The notes below the pieces were generated by a model. The model did no database searches. It was not told the origin of the DNA and saw only the letters and a program-made list of their open reading frames with translations. This document shows, one piece after another, positions 42,573 through 51,900 of a DNA stretch of 64,000 nucleotides. Origin of the DNA: Bacteroidota bacterium (GTDB taxonomy: Bacteria; Bacteroidota; Bacteroidia; Cytophagales; Cyclobacteriaceae); contig JACPVX010000046.1 of NCBI GenBank assembly GCA_016191555.1, positions 1 through 64,000 on the forward strand. The letters run 5' to 3'. A program made the translations under genes and the position numbers. Each line of letters starts with the position of its first letter. Position 1 is the first letter of the stretch.

Positions 42573-42609
42573 TCTGAAATTGATGTCCGCTACATTAAAA
42601 CCATTACAC

Positions 42610-43080
42610 ATGAAGAAATTAATACCTATCGAATTTGTTGTTAGTCTGATCATTCTTTTACTGTTAATTAGTTCATCTTCATTTACATCCATTGCCGATG
42701 GTCGAATAGCCGTGATCGTCAACAATGATAATCCGGTGGAAAAGCTTACCGCAGGAGAAGCGAAACTTTATTGGTTACGCAAGATCAAGAAGCGTTGGCC
42801 GGAGACCAATAAAAACATTCTGCCTGCCGATCGGAAAGCCAAATGTGCCGAGCGCGATGCCTTCTATTCAAAGGTATTGAATATGAATGCCGATGATGTA
42901 GAAAGTTACTTTAGCAACCGCCAGTATCAAAATGCAGAGAAACCGCAGGATAAATTTAACTCTGATAGCGAGATCATTGAGTTTGTATCCAAAGAGATTG
43001 GCGGTATTGGTTTTGTTTCGCTCAGCGCCCTCTCGGGTGATGCGAAGTCGAAAGTAAAAGTAGTTTTAACCATCGAGTAA
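42610..43080 (+). CDS. short PstS-like periplasmic binding protein
   Basis: About 156 aa from ATG 42610 with a membrane/signal segment (IEFVVSLIILLLLISSSSF). The mature part matches the first lobe of phosphate-binding proteins: RIAVIVNNDNPVEKLTAGEA, LYWLRKIKKRWPETNKNILP, then IEFVSKEIGGIGFVSLSAL. Full PstS proteins are about twice as long, and no ABC permease or ATPase is present. One base separates it from the sensor gene, so it may feed ligand information to that sensor rather than a transporter. Confidence 0.82.
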   Translation: MKKLIPIEFVVSLIILLLLISSSSFTSIADGRIAVIVNNDNPVEKLTAGEAKLYWLRKIKKRWPETNKNILPADRKAKCAERDAFYSKVLNMNADDVESYFSNRQYQNAEKPQDKFNSDSEIIEFVSKEIGGIGFVSLSALSGDAKSKVKVVLTIE

Positions 43081-43081
43081 C

Positions 43082-44680
43082 ATGAAGTTGAATCTAAAAG
43101 GAATCTCAGCAAAGATTGCTGCAGGTTACGCGGCCATTATATTGATCGCGATTGTTATCTCTGCCATCACGTTTTTCACGATTCAACGACTGCGTGGTGT
43201 AGATCGGGAAATAACGACACAGATATTGCCCACCTACATTGCATTGAAAGAATTCAGTTCACTGAACGAAATATCGTTCAAACTCTCCAGCAATTGGATC
43301 TATCAGCCCAATCAAAAAGATAAAGATGATTTAACCACATTGGTGAATAAACAATGGCCTGAATTAAAATCCAGAATACTTGCTGCACTTGGCACCGAAA
43401 ATCAATCAGAAGAAGAGAAGAAAATTCTGGCTCAGTTTGAATCGGTGGTGGTTGCCTCGCAAAAGATCATGACGAAGCTTAATGCCGACTCGCTTTATAG
43501 CAATGACATCGTCATTGATGAATGCATCACGATTCTAGATCGAACAATAAAGCCAAAGTCTACCGAGCTTACAGCCGATATTGGTAAGTGGGTAAGTGCG
43601 AAGAATGACAGCCTGGAAAAGAGTACGAGCGTTAAAAACACCTCGTATACCGTTCTCACCTATTTAGTGGTCATGTCGATTTTGCTGTACGCTGTAATTG
43701 GTATCACGGCTTCTAAAATATCTACGAATATCATTGTGAAGCCGATCACCCTGCTCAAGAATCTGATTCTAACATTAAGCAGGGGTGAAATCAATGACGT
43801 AAGCATTTCGAAAACGAATGATGAGATTGGAGAAATGGTGGATTCCATTAACATCATGATCAAAGGACTAAAGTCGAATCGCGATTTTGCGGTAGAGATC
43901 GGAAAAGGAAATTACGCGAGCGAATTCGCGCCTCTGAGTGAACAAGATCAGATGGGAAATGCATTGATCAACATGCGTAACAATCTTCGACTCAATGCCG
44001 AAGAATCCAACAGGCGAAATTGGTCCACCGCAGGCTTAGCTGAAATTGGTGGCATCCTGCGAAGAACCGACTTAAACTCGGAAGCATTGTATGATAGCAT
44101 CATTCAATTCGTAGTAAAGTATCTCTCGGGTAACCAGGGTGCATTGTTCATTCTCAATGACGAAGACAGTCATAATGAATATTTAGAACTCATCGCTTGT
44201 TACGCCTACAACCGGAAAAAATACCTACACCAAAAAGTATCGCTGGGCGAAGGTCTGATTGGTCAGTGTTCTCTGGAGAAAGAAGTAATTTATCTGACGC
44301 AAGTTCCGCAGGACTTTGTGCGCATTACTTCCGGGTTGGGCGATGCATCTCCTAGTTGCATTCTCATCGTACCGATTAAAATCAATGAAGAGGTCCATGG
44401 TGTATTGGAGATTGCTTTCTTCCGGAAGCTACTGCAACATGAAATTGAATTTGTTCAAAAGATCAGTGAAAGTATTGCTTCTACCATTACGAGCGTAAAA
44501 GTAGCCGATCGAACGAAGCGTATGGTGCACGAACTGCAAGAGAAAAGTCAGGTGATGAAAGCACAAGAAGAAGAGATGCGCCAAAACATGGAAGAATTAT
44601 CCGCCACCCAAGAAGAAATGTCGCGGAAAGAAAAAGAATACATTACCAAAATTCATCACTTGGAAGAACTGATTCGGTAG
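43082..44680 (+). CDS. HAMP-GAF membrane sensor lacking a known output domain
   Basis: 532 aa. Membrane helix 1 (IAAGYAAIILIAIVISAITFF, about 12-33), a helical periplasmic domain of about 155 residues, membrane helix 2 (TYLVVMSILLYAVIGITA), HAMP (VKPITLLKNLILTLSRGEIN ... DEIGEMVDSINIM), a GAF domain (LYDSIIQFVVKYLSGNQGAL ... VSLGEGLIGQCSLEKEVIYL ... VHGVLEIAFFRKL), and a C-terminal coiled coil (QEEEMRQNMEELSATQEEMS). There is no HisKA/HATPase, GGDEF or MCP signalling tip. It follows the PstS-like gene by one base. Confidence 0.88.
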   Translation: MKLNLKGISAKIAAGYAAIILIAIVISAITFFTIQRLRGVDREITTQILPTYIALKEFSSLNEISFKLSSNWIYQPNQKDKDDLTTLVNKQWPELKSRILAALGTENQSEEEKKILAQFESVVVASQKIMTKLNADSLYSNDIVIDECITILDRTIKPKSTELTADIGKWVSAKNDSLEKSTSVKNTSYTVLTYLVVMSILLYAVIGITASKISTNIIVKPITLLKNLILTLSRGEINDVSISKTNDEIGEMVDSINIMIKGLKSNRDFAVEIGKGNYASEFAPLSEQDQMGNALINMRNNLRLNAEESNRRNWSTAGLAEIGGILRRTDLNSEALYDSIIQFVVKYLSGNQGALFILNDEDSHNEYLELIACYAYNRKKYLHQKVSLGEGLIGQCSLEKEVIYLTQVPQDFVRITSGLGDASPSCILIVPIKINEEVHGVLEIAFFRKLLQHEIEFVQKISESIASTITSVKVADRTKRMVHELQEKSQVMKAQEEEMRQNMEELSATQEEMSRKEKEYITKIHHLEELIR

Positions 44681-44693
44681 TTGGAAGCGAAGG

Positions 44694-46970
44694 CTATTGT
44701 AAAGTAAACCGCATACCAATAAAGAAACGTATCCCCTGATTGGGTGCAAAGACATAGGTCGGATCGAATGTCAATGCATGTGGATTGTTAAGAGTTGCCA
44801 ACACTTGTCCATTAGCATCAAACTGCACTTGTTTATCGAAGGGATCAAATGCACGCGCGATGCTATTGGCGGGTGGAGTATAGTTCAAAAGATTTTTAAC
44901 ACCACCGTAAATCTCCCACGATTTGGCAAAAGACTTCGTGATCTGAATATTCTGAATGCTCCACCACGGGGAATATTCACTGCGCGGATCAAGCGGTCCC
45001 AGCAAAGGCAAGCGCATCGGTCCATACAAGTTTCCGGTGTAATCGATCGTAAAACCTTTGCCAAGTGGATAGCCGATATTCCAAACACCGGAAAAACGTT
45101 CCGTCAGTAATTGCTGGGTAGTCACTCCGCTTCGATTGATGGAGACATCCATCCAGGTGCTTCCGAGAATAGCCTTCAATCCACTCGGCCACGAAACATC
45201 TACAGAAAGAGAAACACCTTTTGAGATGGCATATCCATTTAGATTGGTATAGATTATTTTATTGGGGTCCGTCTCGTAGTCGGGGATAATTCGATTTAGA
45301 AAATGCGTATAGAATGTTGTGGCATCGAAAGTAACAAAGGCATTGCGTGGAGTGTAGATTTTCTTCACCCAGTTTAGGTTTACATTCCACGAAGTTTCTG
45401 GTTTTAAGTCTTCTTTAAAAACAACTTCGCGTGCACCAGTCAGCGCTGCGTGATCTTCGGTAAATACATTGGCTACACGATATCCGTTGCCTGCGCTCAG
45501 GCGAATGCTGTTTTTCTTATCGACTGAGTTCCATTTGTAATTGATGCGAGGCGAAAAAATAGCACCATGGATGCTATTATGATCATACCGAATGCCTGCC
45601 AATAATTTGTTTTGTCCATTGATTGAAATCTCGTCCTGCAGGAATAAGCCTGGTAAGTATTGGATAGATGGACGATTCGTTGCGTCCAGCGCTGCGGTGG
45701 CCGGAGTGTTATCATCATAATAGTTATAGCGTAGTGCAGTACCAATCAGTAAGTCGTGTGCCTTCAATTTCTTAGAGTACGTAAGTTGTCCGAAGGCTAT
45801 GAATTGAGTAGCATCATAATAGGTAGTTCCGTAGTAAGAGTTTTGATGATGATGAGTGGCACTGTATTGAAATTGAACGGGTGTTGAAATCGGTAGCTGG
45901 TATTGTCCGAGCCATTCCCACCGATTGGTGTAAATGCTTTCGCCATAGCGTTCATTTCCGCCACGAAAAGACGGTGTCCAATTCACTTGCCCTCCCCATC
46001 GATCTTCACCAATATAGCGAACTGCCATATTGAAAACCCGATGAGCTTTCCGATCAAAATTCCATTTGTTAAAAACCGAAATCCGATGCTGAAGCGTAAC
46101 ATCCGTAAATCCATCCTGATTGTTATCGATCGGGTTTTGGTAATTAAAATAATTAACGCCTACCAGTGAATGTGCTTTCCCCAATTTCCACCTCACTCCT
46201 ATATCCGCATTGTATTCACCCCATGAAGTGGACATCGCATCAACTGAAACCGCTGGTGCTGACACAGGGTTTTTGGTGATGATGTTGATCAAGCCCCCTA
46301 CTGCTTCTGATCCATACAGCGTAGAAGCAGGGCCTTTCACAATCTCCACGCGCTGGATCAGCGATTGTGGAATTCCGGTAAGGCCATAAACAGTAGATAA
46401 TCCGCTTACGATGGGCATGCCATCAATCAACACCATGGTATAGGGGCCTTCTAATCCATTGATATGAATATCTCCGGTATTGCACACATTGCAATTGATT
46501 TGCGCGCGCACACCATTTACATTTTGCAGCGACTCGAAAATGGAGGGCGTAGGATTCGCTTTGAAAAACAGTGGGGAATAAACTTCTACCGGAACCGGGC
46601 TCTCCAAGCGACTCATCTCCTTCATGGTGCCCGAAATAACAACTTCATCCAAAGTCGCATCTGATTCATTGAGGGGAAAGTTTACTTCTAATAGTTTGGT
46701 GCGGTCGGTAATCACAATTTCTTTTGATGATGTGACATATCCAACCATCGAAACGGACAAGGTATACCTGCCAGAAGGAATTTGAGTAATGATGTATTCA
46801 CCTTTGTCATTCGTAGATGCACCCCAACTAGTTCCGAGTAACTGAACATTCGCGAACTCTACGGGAATACCATCCGAAGACACAACGCCTTTCACCTGTC
46901 CCGACTGTGCCCAACCGAATCCGATACTCATCAGAAACCAAAGCAAGGGGCAAATCTTCTTCACAAACAT
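44694..46970 (-). CDS. TonB-dependent receptor
   Basis: 758 aa. Signal peptide (PLLWFLMSIGFGWAQ), a carboxypeptidase-D-like N-terminal domain (GQVKGVVSSDGIPVEFANVQ ... YTLSVSMVGYVTSSKEIVI), plug (DATLDEVVISGTMKEM ... VLIDGMPIVSGL ... QRVEIVKGPASTLYGSEAVG) and barrel ending RFFIGMRFTLQ. The plug carries a Cys pair (NCNVCNTGD). It is divergent from the DtxR-like regulator across a palindrome, so the substrate is probably an iron- or manganese-containing compound. Confidence 0.94.
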   Translation of the reverse strand: MFVKKICPLLWFLMSIGFGWAQSGQVKGVVSSDGIPVEFANVQLLGTSWGASTNDKGEYIITQIPSGRYTLSVSMVGYVTSSKEIVITDRTKLLEVNFPLNESDATLDEVVISGTMKEMSRLESPVPVEVYSPLFFKANPTPSIFESLQNVNGVRAQINCNVCNTGDIHINGLEGPYTMVLIDGMPIVSGLSTVYGLTGIPQSLIQRVEIVKGPASTLYGSEAVGGLINIITKNPVSAPAVSVDAMSTSWGEYNADIGVRWKLGKAHSLVGVNYFNYQNPIDNNQDGFTDVTLQHRISVFNKWNFDRKAHRVFNMAVRYIGEDRWGGQVNWTPSFRGGNERYGESIYTNRWEWLGQYQLPISTPVQFQYSATHHHQNSYYGTTYYDATQFIAFGQLTYSKKLKAHDLLIGTALRYNYYDDNTPATAALDATNRPSIQYLPGLFLQDEISINGQNKLLAGIRYDHNSIHGAIFSPRINYKWNSVDKKNSIRLSAGNGYRVANVFTEDHAALTGAREVVFKEDLKPETSWNVNLNWVKKIYTPRNAFVTFDATTFYTHFLNRIIPDYETDPNKIIYTNLNGYAISKGVSLSVDVSWPSGLKAILGSTWMDVSINRSGVTTQQLLTERFSGVWNIGYPLGKGFTIDYTGNLYGPMRLPLLGPLDPRSEYSPWWSIQNIQITKSFAKSWEIYGGVKNLLNYTPPANSIARAFDPFDKQVQFDANGQVLATLNNPHALTFDPTYVFAPNQGIRFFIGMRFTLQ

Positions 46971-46984
46971 AATTTTTAGACTTG

Positions 46985-47042
46985 CAAATATAATAAGTTA
47001 GATTGATCTAAATTATAATGTATAAGAATAATACTATCTTTG
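46985..47042. promoter_or_regulatory. divergent promoters of TonB receptor and DtxR regulator
   Basis: On the minus strand TATATTTG (46992-46985) is the -7 box of the receptor gene, 14 bases before its ATG. On the plus strand TATCTTTG (47035-47042) is the -7 box of the regulator gene. Good -33 boxes were not found; the palindrome lies where they would be. Confidence 0.65.
46993..47016. promoter_or_regulatory. 24-bp palindrome, likely DtxR/MntR-type operator
   Basis: ATAAGTTAGAT and ATCTAAATTAT form 11-bp arms (one mismatch) around TG, with a perfect core TTAGAT-TG-ATCTAA. It abuts the -7 box of the TonB receptor and lies upstream of the regulator gene, as expected for metal-dependent repression and autoregulation. 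Confidence 0.7.
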
Positions 47043-47061
47043 ACGTTTATCGTTCCATTGC

Positions 47062-47721
47062 ATGGCTTCACCGACCGAAGAGAACTACTTAAAGACGCTA
47101 TTTACCAAGGCTGATAAAAATGGCGAGATCGCCATCACCGAATTGAGTCAATACTTAAAGGTAAGTGCCCCTACTGCCAACAGCATGATCAAAAACCTGA
47201 GTCAGCAAGGGCTGGTGAATTATGAGAAATACAAATTGCTCTCGCTGACGGCTCGGGGAAAAAAGGAAGCTGCCTTTATCATTCGCAAGCACCGGTTGAC
47301 TGAAATGTATTTGGTGGAAAAGATGGGGTTTGGTTGGGAGATGGTGCACGAAATTGCGGAGCAAATTGAACACATTGATTCTCCTCGTTTCTTTGATCGA
47401 ATGGATGAGTTACTCGGTTACCCAAAAGTTGATCCGCACGGTTCTCCTATTCCTGATAAAAACGGAAAAATCACGGCCAAGACGCTTGTTAAGTTGAGCG
47501 ATTGCAAAGTGGGCGATACCGTCACATTGAGTGCGCTGGCCAATTCTTCTGAAGAGTTTCTAAAGTATTTGAATTCAAAACAATTACAACTGGAACTGAA
47601 GCTTCGTGTAGAAGCCATCGAGCCATTCGATCAAAATATGAAAATAAAATACTTACGAAATCGCGTTGAGATTCTCAGCCAAATGGCATGCAACAAGTTA
47701 TTAGTTGAGAAACAACTGTAA
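47062..47721 (+). CDS. DtxR/MntR-family metal-dependent repressor
   Basis: 219 aa. Winged helix N-terminus (ENYLKTLFTKA, AITELSQYLKVSAPTANSMI, LTARGKKEA), dimerisation/metal region (IIRKHRLTEMYLVEKMGFGW, EIAEQIEHIDSPRFFDRMDE, LLGYPKVDPHGSPIP) and a C-terminal SH3-like FeoA domain (VGDTVTLSAL). It binds DNA when charged with Fe2+ or Mn2+. The likely target is the palindrome at 46993-47016. Its stop is immediately adjacent to the stop of the converging PorP/SprF gene. Confidence 0.94.
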   Translation: MASPTEENYLKTLFTKADKNGEIAITELSQYLKVSAPTANSMIKNLSQQGLVNYEKYKLLSLTARGKKEAAFIIRKHRLTEMYLVEKMGFGWEMVHEIAEQIEHIDSPRFFDRMDELLGYPKVDPHGSPIPDKNGKITAKTLVKLSDCKVGDTVTLSALANSSEEFLKYLNSKQLQLELKLRVEAIEPFDQNMKIKYLRNRVEILSQMACNKLLVEKQL

Positions 47722-48762
47722 CTAGAAATCAGGGCAAGGAATGATCAATTTATCTTTTGGTGGCTTACGCGGATCGCGCGTACTCCAGGAATAAACTAAA
47801 CTGAACTCGTGGGCACCACCGCTGCCGGGGCCAAGCTTAGAAATAGTAAAATCGTAGCTGTAGCCGATGTTCAATACGTCTTTCGGACCTTTCTTGGTAA
47901 AGCCTACTAACAAAACCACAGACTCGTTGTTGACAATGCCATTCACACTTTTGAAAGGAACGCCTCGATACCAAGTACCTACAATCAATGGCTCAAAGGT
48001 GAAATACAAACCCACATCCATTTGATCAAACTGCCCTTGATGGCGATATTGAACAGTCGGAGCAATGCTTCGTTCGCGTGGTTTTTTGTAGAACCCATCT
48101 CCCATCTCTCCGGGTTTGAAATAAAACTTCCATCCGGCATGACCGGATAACTTCATATTTAAAACGTCTTTTGAGCCCACCAATGATTGATCGGGCTCCG
48201 TAAGATGATGAGCCGCAAAACCAAGCCATCCATTCTTCGAATAGAACAATCCACCCATGGATATATCCGGAAAAAATTTAGATTGACCTGTATTCAATCC
48301 TTCCGCTGATGCACCTGATTTTAATCGACCTGTAGCTGGATCTAGTTGGTCACCGAATACGAGTCGGTCAAAATTGATCGATCGATTGTAAACACCGATC
48401 TGAACGCCCGGACGAAACGATAAATTTTTAAGCAATGTCAGTTCATAAGCATATTGAAATGCAATGCTGGTTGACTGTAAACCCAGCACACCTTCTGTAT
48501 CACGATTGATCAATATACCAACACCACTATTCTTACTTTCAATATAAGTGTCGGCAAAAGCCGAGATTGTGTTGAAGTTTGCATCGATAGCAGGCCATTG
48601 GTTTCTGTAATTGACGCCAATGCGAGCTTGATTGGTAGCACCGGCAAAAGCGGGGTTCAAATAAAGTGGTGCCGCATAGAACTGCGAAAACTGAGGGTCT
48701 TGTGCAGTTACCGAACTGCTCACTGCCAGAATCAACCAAGCAACTATTCCAATACGCATCAA
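47722..48762 (-). CDS. PorP/SprF-family type IX secretion membrane protein
   Basis: 346 aa with a signal peptide and the family N-terminus QDPQFSQFYAAPLYLNPAFA, followed by RIGVNYRNQWPAI and SGVGILINRDTEG, FFPDISMGGLFY and the C-terminal strands (LNIGYSYDFTISKLG, HEFSLVYSW). These outer membrane proteins assist surface attachment of type B T9SS cargo and usually lie beside the cargo gene. Here the giant cargo gene starts 207 bases away in the divergent direction. Confidence 0.94.
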   Translation of the reverse strand: MMRIGIVAWLILAVSSSVTAQDPQFSQFYAAPLYLNPAFAGATNQARIGVNYRNQWPAIDANFNTISAFADTYIESKNSGVGILINRDTEGVLGLQSTSIAFQYAYELTLLKNLSFRPGVQIGVYNRSINFDRLVFGDQLDPATGRLKSGASAEGLNTGQSKFFPDISMGGLFYSKNGWLGFAAHHLTEPDQSLVGSKDVLNMKLSGHAGWKFYFKPGEMGDGFYKKPRERSIAPTVQYRHQGQFDQMDVGLYFTFEPLIVGTWYRGVPFKSVNGIVNNESVVLLVGFTKKGPKDVLNIGYSYDFTISKLGPGSGGAHEFSLVYSWSTRDPRKPPKDKLIIPCPDF

Positions 48763-48968
48763 CCTATCAGTTTTACAAGTTTATAACAGAGCAAATTAAA
48801 TGGATCGGAAACATTTAAAAAAATGAATGTTCACAAATCACAATGCCAACTTAACGTTATTTTCAATCAAATTGTATACTTTAGTGTGGTTTGGGCGTTT
48901 TAAATTTGAGCTAATCAGATTGTATGAATAAGTTAGAAGGAAGAAGGAACAGTGAGCAACGAAAAATA

Positions 48969-51900
48969 ATGAACATGATCCGGTATTTTATACTATTTAT
49001 GCTTCTGGCTGCTGGAAGCAAAACCTATAGTCAAAACCTGGCCCAACATAACTGGTACTTTGGTAGCACTGCGGATGGAATTCGATTCAATCGCGGAACA
49101 AATACTGCGCAAGCCGTTACCAATCAAGCTATTCCGTTTGGAATTGGAGGAAGTGCCGTGGCTACCGATCCTGCCACCGGCAATTTATTATTCTATACAG
49201 ATGGTACACGCATTTATGATGGCTGTCACTTGCCCATGCCAAATGGTACCGGTCTATTAGGAAATTCTTCCGGCAATCAACCAGCGATCATCTGCCCTGT
49301 GCCAGGGCAACCTAGCAAATACTTTGTGTTTGTCAATGATGCCAACTTCCCCACTGCAGGAACAATCCGAAGAAGCGTTGTGGATTTATCGCAATTAGGG
49401 AATGCAACCACACAGCCAGGCTTAGGTATTGTAGAAGCTGCTAACAAAAATGCAACTGTTACAGGTCTGACTAATCGCTCTGAAGGGATGATCATCATTC
49501 CTCATACCAACGGTACGGATTATTGGCTTATTACACATCAGAATAATTCAGCTAACTATACAGCAACACCCATCACAGCTGCCAGTTATACGGCCAACAA
49601 TTTCTCTCCGACAGTCACTACCAGCAACATTGGCAATCCATCGGCCATCCCGATTTTTGTGTCCAATTTTTCCTACAATCATAAGTTAAAGAAATTAGCC
49701 GTAGCGCCACAAAGCCCCAAGGATGACGCTCTTATTTTAGACTTCCTTCCAGCCACAGGAGCCTTGAGTTTAGATCGCTACATCTACAGTTCAGGCGTGT
49801 TATCAGCGACAACCGAATCCATCTATGATATCCAATGGGATGAAAAAGGTGGTCAGTATCTCTACATTTCGCGCATTGGCGAAACGGGCATCCCTGCTGA
49901 TGTGCTTCAATATGATTACACCAATTCAAGCCCATCCGGTGCACCTACCATCCTAAATTCAATTTATAATCCTTCCACTATATTTAGAAGCTACGGATTG
50001 CAATTAGCTCCGGATAGTTCGATCTATCACATTTACCAACAGGTGAACAGTGGTCCGTTTCTAATAGAAAAGCTGTCCAAAACAGATACGATCGCTGCGT
50101 TTGTTAAAAAGTCATCGCCTTTTGGCGCCACCAATTTTGGAGGCAAACAATTTCCTTCGTTCTTACCATCGGCTACTGTCAATATTAATCTCAGTTTCAC
50201 AACAGCAGGCACTTGTCAAAATACACCTATATCATTTTTTCCGGATGTAACACCGAATGCAGATAGCTTAGTATGGGACTTTGGTGATCTATCAAAACCT
50301 GTGCGCGCGTGGAGTCCGGTTCACACCTACACGGCAGCTCAAACAAACTATAGTGTTTCCCTTACTTCATTTTATCAAGGTCAGAGCAAAAAAGTTACTC
50401 AGCCAGTAACCATCACATTATTCGACTTGAAGATTCAATTGGTACAAGATACCACTGCTTGCCGCGATGAGTTTCCGCCCAAGCGAGGCACGGCAACACC
50501 AGCAACACAGTTTAAAGTAAAAGTGAAAGTAACCCAGGGCACGGCCACTTCCTATAATTGGTCGAATGGGGATATTGGAGATACACTTACACCGGATTCT
50601 GCCGGTTACTATTATGTGGTTGTTACCAATGCTACCGGATGCTCGACCTATGCAGGGGTAAATGTGAAAGAATATAAATTGAATGACCAACGAAGTAATG
50701 TCTGGTACTTTGGTAATAAAGCGGGTATCGATTTTAATCAAAGTCCACCGAAAGCACTTAGCAATAGTGCGATGAATGCACCGGCTGGTTGCGCTATTGT
50801 GTGCGATCGAAATGGCAAGGCCATATTTTATACAGATGGCGACAAAGTCTACGACAAAACAGATACACAGATTGATGTAGGGATCGGTGGCAATCCCACT
50901 TCCACTCAGTCCGCATTGATTGTTGCTGTGCCGGGCGATGAAACGCTTTATTATATTTTCACCACACAAGAGATCAATGGAACTTCGGTATTTGAAGTAC
51001 GCTATTCCATCTTTGATCTGAAACAAAATGCGGGGAAGGGAGCAGTCACTAAAAAGAACATCTTGCTGTTTAGCCGAAGCACCGAACGCATTACTTCGAA
51101 TGGTAATTGGTTGATCGTTCACGAATTTGGTAACTCTACCTTCCGGGCGTATCGAATTACCAATCAGGGTGTGGGTGAAGCGGTTTACTCAGACATAGGC
51201 TCCATTCACAATTTTAAATACAAGGAGAACGGCCAGGGCTATATGAAGTTAGGTGTCCGAAACAATTTGGCGGTACCTATCTCAACCCCTACCGTCAGCA
51301 ATGTGCTTGAAGTATTTCAGTTAGTAGATACAACCGGTGTAATTACCAATTATCGAAAAGTGGATCTGAACCAACCCAATGGACAAATCTATGGAGTAGA
51401 ATTTTCGCCTGGAGGACGTAAATTATTTGCTACCGTGAAAGGCGCACCTACCGCTACCGAATCGGAGATCCATGAATTTTATTTGGATAGCTTAGATGTG
51501 GCACCTCCGGTGTTCGTACAGAAAAAAGCGCAGACAACAGAAATGGGGGCACTACAAGTTGCACCCGATGGTCAAATTTATATGGCCTTTAACGATGCTG
51601 CCAGCAACACCAAGCTTGGAACGATCAGCGTCAACGAAAATAAAATACCCGCCAATTCAACTTTTAATTTTACCGGATTTGCATTGGCAGGATCTACCAA
51701 TAGCAGATTGGGCTTACCCAATTTCATCCAACAAACTGGTAATGGATTTGGAGGTCCAGGCTTTACCTTTACAGGCACCTGTTTGGGTGATACAACGAAG
51801 TTTGTAGGAACTCCCACCGATGCTATCGACAAATTTCAATGGAGTTTTGGTGATGGAGCAAACAGTACTGTTGCAACACCCAATCATTTGTATGCGGCCG

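Noticed and set aside
50418..51122. Long antisense ORF of 234 codons inside the giant surface-protein gene
   Set aside because: It lies opposite a clearly coding frame with a signal peptide, PKD domains and sorting tail, and has no recognisable domain; shadows of this length are expected opposite large genes.
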